64,000 nt of DNA, from NCBI GenBank assembly GCA_012103255.1, contig WLXD01000003.1, forward strand, positions 267,984 to 331,983, written 5' to 3'. This DNA comes from Acidobacteriota bacterium (GTDB lineage Bacteria > Acidobacteriota > UBA890 > WLXD01). Shown here one piece after another: positions 17,886-26,439 of the stretch. A model generated the notes under the pieces. The model made no database searches. It worked only from the letters and a program-made list of their open reading frames with translations, and was not told where the DNA came from. A program made the translations under genes and the position numbers. Positions within the stretch are counted from its first letter, which is position 1; every line of letters begins with the position of its first letter.

Positions 17886-18854
17886 GTGACCGACCGCGAG
17901 CTCCAAGCAGGACCGGACGACGTAGGCACCCGGATCGACCGCTTCATCGCCGGCCGATTGGATGAGCTCTCGCGCGCGCAGGTCCAGCGATTGATCGACG
18001 AGGGTGCCGTACGGATCGGCGATCAGCCTGTGAGCAAGGCATCGCTGACTGTCGAAGAGGGCCACTGCATCGTGATCACGGTCGCCCGGCGACCGGCAAC
18101 AACCGCGTTGCAGGCGGAAGCCATCCCGCTGGACGTCATCTATGAAGACGAAGCGATCGCGATCATCAACAAGCCTGCGGGCATGGTCATGCACCCCGCA
18201 CCGGGACATCCGACCGGGACCCTGGTGCACGCGCTCTTGCACCGTTTCGGTGACCGGCTAACCGCAATCGCGGACGCCTCCAGGCCAGGGATCGTGCATC
18301 GGCTCGATCGCGGCACCAGCGGAGTGGTTGCTGTAGCCCTCACCGACCACGCGCATCGTGAACTGGCCCGTCAGTTTGCAGAACGTCTGGTGAGGAAGGA
18401 ATACCTGGCCTTGGTATACGGTGCCCCGGAGGATCCGACCGGCACGGTGGACGTTCCGTTGGGTCGCGATCCCAAGGATCGCAAGCGCATTTCAACCCGG
18501 GCCCGTAATGCGCGCGAGGCGATCACCGACTGGCGCTGCATCGAGCGTATGCCCGGCTTCGGGTTGATCGAGGCGCGCCCCCGCACGGGTCGGACTCACC
18601 AGATCCGTGTGCATCTGGCTCATCTCCGCCATCCGATCGTCGGAGATACCGACTACGCGGGCCGGCAATGGCGCGGTATCACCGAAGGACGGATCCGTTC
18701 AGCCGTGGCGAACTTTCCTCGCCCCGCGCTCCATGCGAGACGCCTCGCGTTCGAACATCCGGTCACCGGCGAGTCCGTGACGTTCGAAGTGCCCCTAGCT
18801 GACGATATCCTGGAGCTCCTCGGGACCCTCCGCGACTGGCGCGACACGGGCTGA
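17886..18854 (+). CDS. rluD: RluA-family 23S rRNA pseudouridine synthase (RluD type)
   Basis: A 322-residue RNA pseudouridine synthase. An N-terminal S4 RNA-binding domain (GTRIDRFIAGRLDELSRAQVQRLIDEGAV) is followed by the RluA catalytic core with the active-site Asp in HRLDRGTSGVV, and by RTGRTHQIRVHLAHLRHPIVGD. The S4 plus core layout and the position after lspA resemble RluD, which modifies helix 69 of 23S rRNA. The exact target uridines cannot be read from sequence. It uses a GTG start 4 bases after the lgt stop. Confidence 0.9.
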   Translation: MTDRELQAGPDDVGTRIDRFIAGRLDELSRAQVQRLIDEGAVRIGDQPVSKASLTVEEGHCIVITVARRPATTALQAEAIPLDVIYEDEAIAIINKPAGMVMHPAPGHPTGTLVHALLHRFGDRLTAIADASRPGIVHRLDRGTSGVVAVALTDHAHRELARQFAERLVRKEYLALVYGAPEDPTGTVDVPLGRDPKDRKRISTRARNAREAITDWRCIERMPGFGLIEARPRTGRTHQIRVHLAHLRHPIVGDTDYAGRQWRGITEGRIRSAVANFPRPALHARRLAFEHPVTGESVTFEVPLADDILELLGTLRDWRDTG

Positions 18855-18883
18855 AGGCGGCCAGGATTCTCGCCTTGGCGAAA

Positions 18884-18892
18884 TGATAAGAT
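18884..18892 (+). promoter_or_regulatory. Possible extended -10 promoter element
   Basis: TGATAAGAT contains the TG-N extension followed by TAAGAT (4 of 6 matches). It lies 108 bases before the EF-G-like start, with no recognisable -35. Weak on its own. Confidence 0.3.
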
Positions 18893-19000
18893 CGCGCCTT
18901 CGCTCACCCCCCCGCGCTTGCCGCAAGTAGTCGCCGGGGCGTACAAGCGCCCGGCGCGATGCGCCGTGGTTCGCGCGGACCCCATGCCGGAGGTCGCGCC

Positions 19001-21085
19001 ATGGCCAAGTACAAGACAGCGGATCTACGTAACGTAGGTGTAATCGGGCACGCAGATACCGGCAAGACGACGCTGGTATCGGCGTGCCTTCTTACGAGCG
19101 GCGCGCAGAACCGTATGGGACGAGTGGAAGACGGCAACGCCGTGACCGACTTCGACGCCCAAGAGGTCGAACGCCAGATCTCGATCCAGGCGGCGCTGGC
19201 GCACACCGACTGGAAGGGCTCTCAGATCACCTTCATCGATACGCCCGGCTACTCCGTGTTCCGAGCCGAGACCAAGGGAGCGTTGCGCGTTGCTGACGGC
19301 GCGATCGTGGCGGTAGACGCCCTCGCGGGCGTCGACGTGATGACCGAGAAGGTATGGCAGTACAGAAGAGAAGATTCGATCCCGGCGATCATCCTCATCA
19401 ACCGCCTCGATCGCGAAAATACCGACTTCACCCACGCGGTTGAAACTTGTGTCGACTCATTCGGCCGCGAAGCAGTGCCGGTGCAACTCCCCATCGGATC
19501 AGGCCACGACTTCAAAGGCATCGTCGATCTGCTCGAGATGAAGGCCTACACATACGAAGCGGACGGGGACGGCAAGGGCAAGGCCGGCGATGTTCCTGAC
19601 GATATTCAAGAGGCTGCGCAAGAGGCCCGAGCAGCTCTTGTCGAAATGGTCGCCGAGAGCAACGAAGAGCTCATGGACACCTTCTTTGAACAAGGCGACC
19701 TCGACGACGCACAGCTCATGGAAGGCCTGTGCCGCGCAGTGCACCGGCGTCGCCTGTACCCCGTGTACTGCGCAGCCGCAGGCCGTGGCATTGGCACGGA
19801 CCGCGTGATGGATGCCTGCGTCAAGCTTCTGCCATCGCCAGTCGAGCACCCGCAGCTAATTCACCACGACGATGACGGAAAGCCGGTGTTCGCGGATACG
19901 GATCCCGAAGCACCCTTCGCCGCGCTGGTCTTCAAGACCGTATCTGACGACTTCGCGGGGCGCATCAACTTCCTCAAGGTATTCGCGGGCACGCTCAAGG
20001 CCGACGATCATGCGATCAACGCCCGGACCGACGCGGACGAGCGCCTGACCAACTTGTCGTCGCCCCAGGGCAAGGAATTGCAGAACATCGATTCTGCGGT
20101 CGCCGGACAGATCTGTGCCGTGGCCAAGCTCAAGGATACGAGCACGGGTGACACCCTCCACGCCAAGGGCAGTTCTCTCGAGCTCGAGCACGTCGAGTAT
20201 CCGCAGGCGGCGATCTCCTTCGCGCTCGAGCCGGAGTCAAAGGGCGACGAAGAAAAGATCTCTCAGGCACTGGCCCGTCTCACCGACGAGGACCCAGTTC
20301 TGCGGGTCAATCGAGATCCGCAAACGCACGAACTCGTTCTGTCCGGCGTGGGCCAGCTTCACGTCGAAGTGACCCTGGCCAAACTCAAGGGGCGCTTCGG
20401 GGTCAACGCCAAGCTGCATCCTCCCAAGGTCCCCTACCGCGAGACAATTCGCGCCCGTGCCGAGGCCGAGGGTCGACACAAGAAGCAGTCGGGCGGCCGC
20501 GGTCAGTTCGGAGTGGCCGTTATCGCTGTGGAGCCTTTGCCTGCAGGCAGCGGTTTCCAGTTCGAAGACAAGATCTTCGGCGGATCGATATCTCAGTCGT
20601 ATCGACCGGCTGTCGAGAAAGGCGTTGCAGAGGCGGCCGAGCGCGGCGTCCTCGCGGGCTTCCCGCTCGTCGACTTCAAGGTCGAACTTTTCGACGGCAA
20701 AGAGCATTCGGTGGACTCGTCGGAGATGGCATTCAAGATCGCCGGCTCCATGGCGTTCAGGGAAGCCGTTCCGCGCGCGCGCCCGGTATTGCTCGAACCC
20801 ATCATGAAAGTCGAAGTCACGGTGCCTGACGAATCTCTAGGCGATGTGATGGGTGATCTGAACAGCCGTCGCGGGCGCGTCCAGGGGATGGATCCGCGGC
20901 GCGGCCGCCAGATCATCCACGTCGAGATTCCGCTTGCCGAGCTGATGACGTACGCCACCGACCTGACGTCAATGACAGGCGGCCGCGGAAGCTACACAAT
21001 GGAGTTCACACGCTACGATGATGTTCCTGCGAACATCGCTCAGCGGGTCATCGAAGAAACCAAGCGTGAGGCGGAGGCCGACTAA
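19001..21085 (+). CDS. Elongation factor G-like GTPase
   Basis: A 694-residue translational GTPase with the five-domain EF-G layout. The G1 loop is GHADTGKTT rather than GHIDAGKTT, the switch region reads EVERQISIQ in place of the ERGITI of true EF-G, G3 is DTPGYSVF and G4 is NRLD. These changes place it with EF-G-like paralogs rather than the housekeeping fusA product. It may act in ribosome recycling or in a specialised translocation step. The ATG at 19001 has GGAGG 7 bases upstream; an in-frame ATG at 18959 is rejected. Confidence 0.88.
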   Translation: MAKYKTADLRNVGVIGHADTGKTTLVSACLLTSGAQNRMGRVEDGNAVTDFDAQEVERQISIQAALAHTDWKGSQITFIDTPGYSVFRAETKGALRVADGAIVAVDALAGVDVMTEKVWQYRREDSIPAIILINRLDRENTDFTHAVETCVDSFGREAVPVQLPIGSGHDFKGIVDLLEMKAYTYEADGDGKGKAGDVPDDIQEAAQEARAALVEMVAESNEELMDTFFEQGDLDDAQLMEGLCRAVHRRRLYPVYCAAAGRGIGTDRVMDACVKLLPSPVEHPQLIHHDDDGKPVFADTDPEAPFAALVFKTVSDDFAGRINFLKVFAGTLKADDHAINARTDADERLTNLSSPQGKELQNIDSAVAGQICAVAKLKDTSTGDTLHAKGSSLELEHVEYPQAAISFALEPESKGDEEKISQALARLTDEDPVLRVNRDPQTHELVLSGVGQLHVEVTLAKLKGRFGVNAKLHPPKVPYRETIRARAEAEGRHKKQSGGRGQFGVAVIAVEPLPAGSGFQFEDKIFGGSISQSYRPAVEKGVAEAAERGVLAGFPLVDFKVELFDGKEHSVDSSEMAFKIAGSMAFREAVPRARPVLLEPIMKVEVTVPDESLGDVMGDLNSRRGRVQGMDPRRGRQIIHVEIPLAELMTYATDLTSMTGGRGSYTMEFTRYDDVPANIAQRVIEETKREAEAD

Positions 21086-21087
21086 CC

Positions 21088-21660
21088 ATGCGCATCAGAC
21101 GCGGCGTAGCCGCAGCCATCCTGATCGCCGCAATTGCGGCGGGGTCATTTCTGACGCCCCAACCTGCACGCGGCCAACTCTTCGATGAAGAGCGCGTGCG
21201 CGCAGCCGCCGTACTCGGCAGTACGCCCCTTGTGCAGGGAGCCGAAGTGCGGGCAGCTGTTGCGGTGAAGGTTGGGCGCGGCTTCCACGTCAACGCCAAC
21301 CCGGCATCCGAGGACTTCCTCATCGCCACAGAGGTGGGCGTCACCGCACCCGGGATCGAGGTCGTCGACGTCTTCTATCCGCCGCCGATCGAACAGACAT
21401 TCGGATTCTGGCCCGAGTCGCTCAAGGTCTGGGAGGGTGACGTTGTGGTAGGCGTGGTGCTCAGGGTGACTGACGCCGCGGCGGCAGGCGACGCCAACCT
21501 GGACTTCGTCGTGGCCTATCAGGCCTGCAACGACGAAGCCTGCTTCGCTCCGGCAGAAGCAACAGCGACCGTACCGACGTCAATCGCTCCGGCGGGCACC
21601 ACTTCGCGCGCGGTGGAGTCGCCGTTGCTCGACGCAGCCAGCTTCGGCGAAGAGTCCTAG
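21088..21660 (+). CDS. Secreted DsbD N-terminal-domain protein
   Basis: A 190-residue secreted protein with a signal peptide (cleavage near PARGQ). The mature part matches the DsbD N-terminal immunoglobulin-like domain: GFHVNANPASEDFL and the two-cysteine motif YQACNDEACFAP, where the cysteines receive electrons in DsbD. The membrane and thioredoxin-like domains of DsbD are absent, so this is a stand-alone domain that would need a separate electron donor. The start is 2 bases after the EF-G-like stop; the gene ends in a CTAG shared with the convergent menG gene. Confidence 0.85.
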   Translation: MRIRRGVAAAILIAAIAAGSFLTPQPARGQLFDEERVRAAAVLGSTPLVQGAEVRAAVAVKVGRGFHVNANPASEDFLIATEVGVTAPGIEVVDVFYPPPIEQTFGFWPESLKVWEGDVVVGVVLRVTDAAAAGDANLDFVVAYQACNDEACFAPAEATATVPTSIAPAGTTSRAVESPLLDAASFGEES

Positions 21661-22397
21661 TCCGAGCCGCTGGCCCTCGTGCCCCAGTGCAGTGCGACCG
21701 TGCCGAAGCTGAGCAGTCGATAGCCCACTTGGTCGAAGCCGGCTGCGCGGAGGACGTCAGCGAACTCGTCGGGCGATAACCACTCGTCGATGCTGCGATT
21801 GAGGTAGTCAAACGGTTCGCGACTGCCGGTAAGCCAGCCACCGATGCGCGGAATCAAGACTCGAGTGTAGAGGTGATGTCCCCAACGCAACGGGGCAATG
21901 GACGGCTCGGTGAACTCCAGGATCACAACCTTCCCGCCGGGCTCGAGCACGCGGTGCATCTCCGAGGCGACGGGTCCGAGAATTGTCCTGACGTTCCGCA
22001 TCGCGAACGCCGACAAGGCTCCGGCAAAAGAGCCGCCGGCATACGGCAGATCCCCGGCACTTCCGACGTGGAACGCACTGCGGGCGCAATCTTCGGTGGC
22101 CTTGCTCGCGGCGATGCGGATCATTTCGGCCGCGAAGTCGCAGCCCACGACCTCCGCGCCCGCCCGCTCGGCGGCAAATGCCAGGTCGCCCGTTCCCGTG
22201 GCGATATCCAGAACGCGGCCCGATGAAGCGCCCAATTCACGCACGGCGGCGCGCCGCCAGCCCTCATCCATACCCAGGCTGGCATACCTGTTGAAGCGGT
22301 CGTAGCCTGGCGCGATCCCGTCGAACATGGCGCGGACAGCGCCCTGAAACGAGCCGCCGCCGGCCTCGACATGATCGGGGGCGATGCCATTACTCAT
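21657..22397 (-). CDS. menG: Demethylmenaquinone methyltransferase
   Basis: A 246-residue SAM-dependent C-methyltransferase (UbiE/MenG family) that makes menaquinone from demethylmenaquinone. Motifs: MFDGIAPGYDRFNRYASLGMDEGWRR, the SAM loop VLDIATGTGDLAFAAERAGAEVVGCDF (read in two parts), the AFAMRNV motif and RVLEPGGKVVILEF. It supplies the final step for the futalosine-type genes 12 kb away. The stop codon overlaps the convergent DsbD-like gene in CTAG. The start is 51 bases from the divergent Rieske gene. Confidence 0.93.
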   Translation of the reverse strand: MSNGIAPDHVEAGGGSFQGAVRAMFDGIAPGYDRFNRYASLGMDEGWRRAAVRELGASSGRVLDIATGTGDLAFAAERAGAEVVGCDFAAEMIRIAASKATEDCARSAFHVGSAGDLPYAGGSFAGALSAFAMRNVRTILGPVASEMHRVLEPGGKVVILEFTEPSIAPLRWGHHLYTRVLIPRIGGWLTGSREPFDYLNRSIDEWLSPDEFADVLRAAGFDQVGYRLLSFGTVALHWGTRASGSD

Positions 22398-22447
22398 GCG
22401 TGCCAGAATATCGCCTCAGCTCAATCGCCGGATGCCAGGAGCCCCGA

Positions 22448-22753
22448 ATGGCGAAACTCGTCACAGTTGCCAACGTTCAAGATCTCGCCGTCGGCGATGG
22501 CAAGGTGCTGCAGGTCCGCAATCTCGAGATCGCGCTGTTCAACGTCGACGGCGCCTTCTACGCCCTCGAGAACACCTGCTGCCATCGTGGAGGACCCCTC
22601 GGCGACGGAGCAATCAAGGGCAACTCGGTAACCTGCCCTTGGCACATGTGGGAGTTCGAGCTGGCCACCGGCGCGTGTGTGAATTCGCCGGGTGACCGCG
22701 TAAGAACCTACGACGTGGTCGTCGAGGACGATCAGGTCAAGGTCCGGCTGTAG
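22448..22753 (+). CDS. Rieske 2Fe-2S ferredoxin-like protein
   Basis: A 101-residue soluble Rieske protein. The cluster ligands are Cys44 and His46 (CCHRGGPLGDG) and Cys63 and His66 (CPWHMWEF). It resembles the ferredoxin subunit of ring-hydroxylating oxygenases or the small NirD-like Rieske proteins, and could donate electrons to an oxygenase. A fatty acid hydroxylase-like di-iron protein is the next gene 135 bases downstream and is a candidate partner by position only. The start at 22448 was chosen because the Rieske fold begins there. Confidence 0.9.
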   Translation: MAKLVTVANVQDLAVGDGKVLQVRNLEIALFNVDGAFYALENTCCHRGGPLGDGAIKGNSVTCPWHMWEFELATGACVNSPGDRVRTYDVVVEDDQVKVRL

Positions 22754-22888
22754 CACCGCGGCACCAGTGAGACCGACTGACTCCACCACCTGACTGTCGC
22801 GAACCGCGCACCTGGATTAGTCTTTCTAACGAGTCGCGCCGGCATTCGCCGCCGACTCATCTGACCTGCAGCCGCGCGAGGCGACACC

Positions 22889-23521
22889 TTGGCAAAGAAA
22901 GCGCACGTTACCCGCGAACGCGAAGTTCGGCTCTACAAGAACGACTTCCTCGAAGCCCTGACCCGCGTCCATCCAGCTCTGCCCCTGTGCATCTGGGGCC
23001 CGTTCAGTCTGGGCCTGATCTACTTCGGCTATTACCTCGGCCTGAGCGTCAACTGGGTGGCGAGCCTGGCGTTGATCGGCGGTTTCGTGTGGACCTTCAC
23101 CGAGTACTGCTTGCATCGCTGGCTTTTCCACTTCGAACCAAAGAACGACAAGCTCCGTGAGGTCTTTTACCCGGTGCATCAACTGCACCACGACGTTCAG
23201 GAGTGGGATCGGCTACTGGCTCCGCCCATGATGGCGGTGCCGCTCGTGATCATCTTGATGGGCATTTTCTACGCCGTGCTCGGTACGCCGACAGTCTTCC
23301 CCTTCTTCGGCGGATTCCTCATCGGCTACCTCTGCTACGACTACATCCACTTCTACACCCACTTCGTCACGCCCAAGAGCCGCATCGGCAAGGGGCTCCG
23401 GAATCGCCACCTGCAGCATCACTTTGCGGGCGACGACATCTGGTACGGCGTGAGCTCGCCGCTGTGGGACTACGTCTTCCGGACGCACGTCCCCAAGGGT
23501 GTGAAGCCAACCGAGATGTAG
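22889..23521 (+). CDS. Fatty acid hydroxylase/sterol desaturase family membrane protein
   Basis: A 210-residue integral membrane di-iron protein. The histidine clusters of the family are in order: EYCLHRWLFH (near residue 75), HQLHHD (near 97), HFYTHF and RHLQHHF (in the last third). These bind two irons for O2-dependent hydroxylation. The size and the HRWLFH motif are closest to fatty acid 2-hydroxylases acting on lipid acyl chains. It starts with TTG preceded by GCGAGG. The substrate is an inference from family only. Confidence 0.85.
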   Translation: MAKKAHVTREREVRLYKNDFLEALTRVHPALPLCIWGPFSLGLIYFGYYLGLSVNWVASLALIGGFVWTFTEYCLHRWLFHFEPKNDKLREVFYPVHQLHHDVQEWDRLLAPPMMAVPLVIILMGIFYAVLGTPTVFPFFGGFLIGYLCYDYIHFYTHFVTPKSRIGKGLRNRHLQHHFAGDDIWYGVSSPLWDYVFRTHVPKGVKPTEM

Positions 23522-23532
23522 GCGCGTTGCCG

Positions 23533-24297
23533 CTAGTACTTCTTCGAGAAGGGGTACTTTGCGTGCTCGCGACTCTCGGGCAAGTAGTGCTGTAGCGACT
23601 TCACGTACCCGAATTCCTTAGGGAAACTGAGCTCGTAGCTCTCCGGGTTGATGTTGTCGCTGAAGTACACCTTCTTGCACTGACGCGCGGCGCGCGTCAT
23701 CAGGATGCCACCACGCACCGTTTCTGCCGGGTACGAGCGCGAGCAGATCAGGTCGGCGTTCATCACGCCTTCCGGCTCCAGATAGAACATGTACTCATCC
23801 GAGGCGAACTCGCCGTCGAGCGCCGCCTTCTCGAACGCGTCCATCCCGATCACGACGCCGTAGCAGGTCTCTGGATCGGGCTCCGGCTCTGGTTCTGGCT
23901 CGGGCTCCTCCGGCTTGGGCTTGGCGGCTGCTGGCTTGGGCTTCGCGGGCGCCGGAGTCTCGTCCGCCTTGGGCGCAGCTTCCGTCTGGGGCGCAGCTTC
24001 CGCCTTCACCGGCTCGGCCGCCGGCGCATCTTCCGAGGGTGCATCGACAGCGGCCTCTGGCTTGGCTGAGACCGGTTCTTCCACGGGAGCCGCAGGCGCG
24101 GGCTCGGCTTCCGCCGGCTTCGAGGATGGTTCCGGAGCGACAGCCTTGGCCTCGGGCTCGGTTCTCGGCGCAGGCGTGGGGCTGACATCCGGGGTTTCGG
24201 CGTGTCCCGAACCTTCACCTTGCGTCCGCTTCGCCAACCAGAAAGTGACCCCTGAAGTCACGCTCATCGCCAAGCCGACGCCCACCATCGTAAGCAT
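23533..24297 (-). CDS. Membrane-anchored protein with acidic Pro/Ala-rich stalk
   Basis: A 254-residue protein of unknown function. Residues 2-22 are a transmembrane anchor (MLTMVGVGLAMSVTSGVTF), then about 120 residues of low-complexity Pro, Ala, Glu and Lys ending in a short Glu-Pro repeat. The last 110 residues form a compact domain starting at CYGVVIGMDAFEKAALDGE, with cysteines in LICSRS and RQCKKVYFS and a basic end. I do not recognise that domain. The layout suggests a cell-surface or periplasmic domain held on a flexible stalk. An AGGAG box precedes the ATG. Confidence 0.7.
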   Translation of the reverse strand: MLTMVGVGLAMSVTSGVTFWLAKRTQGEGSGHAETPDVSPTPAPRTEPEAKAVAPEPSSKPAEAEPAPAAPVEEPVSAKPEAAVDAPSEDAPAAEPVKAEAAPQTEAAPKADETPAPAKPKPAAAKPKPEEPEPEPEPEPDPETCYGVVIGMDAFEKAALDGEFASDEYMFYLEPEGVMNADLICSRSYPAETVRGGILMTRAARQCKKVYFSDNINPESYELSFPKEFGYVKSLQHYLPESREHAKYPFSKKY

Positions 24298-24385
24298 TCC
24301 GTTCTCCTCTCAGTGGGATTCCCTGCAAGCGCGCCGAGGATAGCAGTTTGCCGAGACATTGACAGGCTGTACGGGCCGAAAGAAG

Positions 24386-25180
24386 ATGCCTGATCCACCC
24401 GCTAACCCAGGCTCCGAAGCAATGCCAGAAGGCGACTGGACAGAACGCTACGCGGTCGACGCCGGTGCGACGTCGATCACCGGTACTGTGCGCGAGCACA
24501 ACGAGGATGCGGCGTGCGCGCATTCCGAGATGGGAATGGTGGCAGTCGCGGATGGGCTTGGTGGTCACAACGCCGGTGAACAGGCCAGCGGTATCGCCAT
24601 CGAGGTATTGGAACGCCGACTCGGCGAGATCCGGGACGCGGGTGCAAGCCCGACGGTCGAACAGATGTTCGAGGCATTCGGCGAGGCCAATACCGAGATC
24701 CTCCAGGATGCCGAGGCGAACCCGGAGCGAGCCGGGATGGGCACCACGCTCACCTGCTTGGTGCTCGTCGAAAACCGCGTGCTGGTCGGACATATCGGCG
24801 ACAGTCGTGCCTGGCGAATCCGCGACGGGTTTGCCGAACAACTCACCCGAGATCACACCTTGGTTGGGCAGCAGGTTCGCGACGGGAGCCTCACCGAGGA
24901 GGAAGCAGAGAACCATCCCATGCGGCACGTATTGAGCCGATGTCTCGGTGTCGAACCTTCGATCGAGGTCGATCTTGTGGAAGGTGACCTGGACGTCGAC
25001 GATATCTATGTTCTTGCCTCAGACGGTCTCGTGCACGGACTCGACGGCGAAGCGATCGCCCGGATCGCCATGCGCGCGAAGGAAGCTGAAGAAGCGTCGT
25101 CGTCCTTGGTGAACGAGGCGTGCGAGATCGACGGCACGGACAACATCACAGCAGCGGTTCTCGTATGTCGCGAACGCTGA
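24386..25180 (+). CDS. PP2C-type Ser/Thr protein phosphatase
   Basis: A 264-residue PPM-family phosphatase (Stp1/PrpC type). The metal-binding motifs are present: REHNED, VADGLGGHNAGEQAS, GMGTTLT, HIGDSRAW, LTRDHTLV, SDGLVHGL and the terminal DGTDNITAAVL. It would dephosphorylate substrates of Hanks-type kinases, such as the TPR kinase 27 kb away. It is the first gene of an operon with two secreted proteins. Starts at 24359 (TTG) and 24422 (ATG) are also possible; 24386 has a purine-rich GAAAGAAG stretch just upstream. Confidence 0.92.
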   Translation: MPDPPANPGSEAMPEGDWTERYAVDAGATSITGTVREHNEDAACAHSEMGMVAVADGLGGHNAGEQASGIAIEVLERRLGEIRDAGASPTVEQMFEAFGEANTEILQDAEANPERAGMGTTLTCLVLVENRVLVGHIGDSRAWRIRDGFAEQLTRDHTLVGQQVRDGSLTEEEAENHPMRHVLSRCLGVEPSIEVDLVEGDLDVDDIYVLASDGLVHGLDGEAIARIAMRAKEAEEASSSLVNEACEIDGTDNITAAVLVCRER

Positions 25181-26439
25181 ACGTCGGCCGAATCGTGATC
25201 GGCTTCGTTCTGTTCGTTGCGCTGATCGGTGCAACCCCTCAGGAAAGCCCGGAGGCGGTATTCGCCGCGGCCGAAGGTAGCCTGCAGGCCGGCGACCTCG
25301 AAGCGGCGCGCGATGGCTATCTCGAACTCCTCGAGATCTTTCCGCGAGATTCGCATCCCGATGTGACGTGGCGTGCGGCCGCACGACTGCGCCTGGGCGA
25401 TCTGCTCTGGCGTCAGGGCGACTGGCAACTGGCCGGCGCCGATTACCTCGATGTGGTCGAACTCGAGAAAGCGTCGAAATGGACATCGCGAGCGGCGCTC
25501 AAGTTGGCCTATGTCGCGCTCGCGGAGGAAGACTGGATCGGCGCCGCCGACCTCTTGCAGCGTGTGGTGTCGGCTACTGGCCTCGCGGCGGACTCCGGCG
25601 CCGCGGAGTCGGCGCGGAGGGCGCTGGCAATCGTGCAAAGGTTCCATTTGAGGTCCGCCGACGCACAGGGACCCTACACGCGGGCGCGCGTCGTGGACAT
25701 GGGCGCGGAGATCGACCGGCCGATCGCTCTCGCGGTCAGCGCCGACGGCCAGGTTCTGATGGTCGATGAAGGGGCCCCGGCAGTCTTCCTGAAAGATCCC
25801 GCCCGTGACGCCGCGAGTCGGTTGACGTTCAACGCGCATACCCGTCCGTGGTGGGGTGTCGACGGACTGCCGTATCTGCCGACCCGGCGGGCAGGAGTTA
25901 TCGCGCTCGGCGGTTCGCGGCTCGGCTTCATGAGCAATGACAACGGTCGGTCCGTACCGCTCAAGGACCTCCAGGCCGGCGTGCGCACGCCAGACGGATC
26001 GTGGTTCCTCCTCGACGCAGATCCCCGCCGCGTGCTCAAGTTCGATCCGGCCGGTGCCTACCGCGGCACCGCCACGACGGCAACCGAGGAGCCTCTCGAC
26101 GTGGATATCGACGGCGTCGGTCGACTCTACGTGCTCGAGCGGACGGGATCACGCGTGCTCCGCTTCGGACCGGATGGACAGCGTGAGGGCGTGATCGTCG
26201 CGACGAACTGGCAACGTCCGGAAGCACTTGCCGTCGACCGACTCGGCAACAGTTATGTGGTCGATCGGGATGCGCGAACCGTAGATATCTTCTCCCCCGC
26301 CGGCATACGGCTGCACCGACTGGGCCCCGGCCTTCCGGGAGGTCTCGAACTTCGCGGGCCGCGCGACGTCGCCGTCGACGACTCCGGACGGATTTATGTC
26401 GCCGATCGAAGTGCCCGGACTGTGATGGTGATCGAATGA
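25165..26439 (+). CDS. Secreted TPR/NHL-repeat beta-propeller protein
   Basis: A 424-residue protein. After an N-terminal hydrophobic segment (VIGFVLFVALIGATPQ) there are about 130 residues of TPR-like helices (AEGSLQAGDLEAARDGYLEL), then an NHL-type propeller with repeats such as PLDVDIDGVGRLYVLERTGSRVLRF, PEALAVDRLGNSYVVDRDARTVDIFSPAG and PRDVAVDDSGRIYVADRSARTV (each read in short pieces). Propeller lids of this kind bind ligands or proteins at the surface. The start overlaps the phosphatase by 16 bases, and the stop overlaps the next gene by 4. Confidence 0.82.
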   Translation: MSRTLNVGRIVIGFVLFVALIGATPQESPEAVFAAAEGSLQAGDLEAARDGYLELLEIFPRDSHPDVTWRAAARLRLGDLLWRQGDWQLAGADYLDVVELEKASKWTSRAALKLAYVALAEEDWIGAADLLQRVVSATGLAADSGAAESARRALAIVQRFHLRSADAQGPYTRARVVDMGAEIDRPIALAVSADGQVLMVDEGAPAVFLKDPARDAASRLTFNAHTRPWWGVDGLPYLPTRRAGVIALGGSRLGFMSNDNGRSVPLKDLQAGVRTPDGSWFLLDADPRRVLKFDPAGAYRGTATTATEEPLDVDIDGVGRLYVLERTGSRVLRFGPDGQREGVIVATNWQRPEALAVDRLGNSYVVDRDARTVDIFSPAGIRLHRLGPGLPGGLELRGPRDVAVDDSGRIYVADRSARTVMVIE

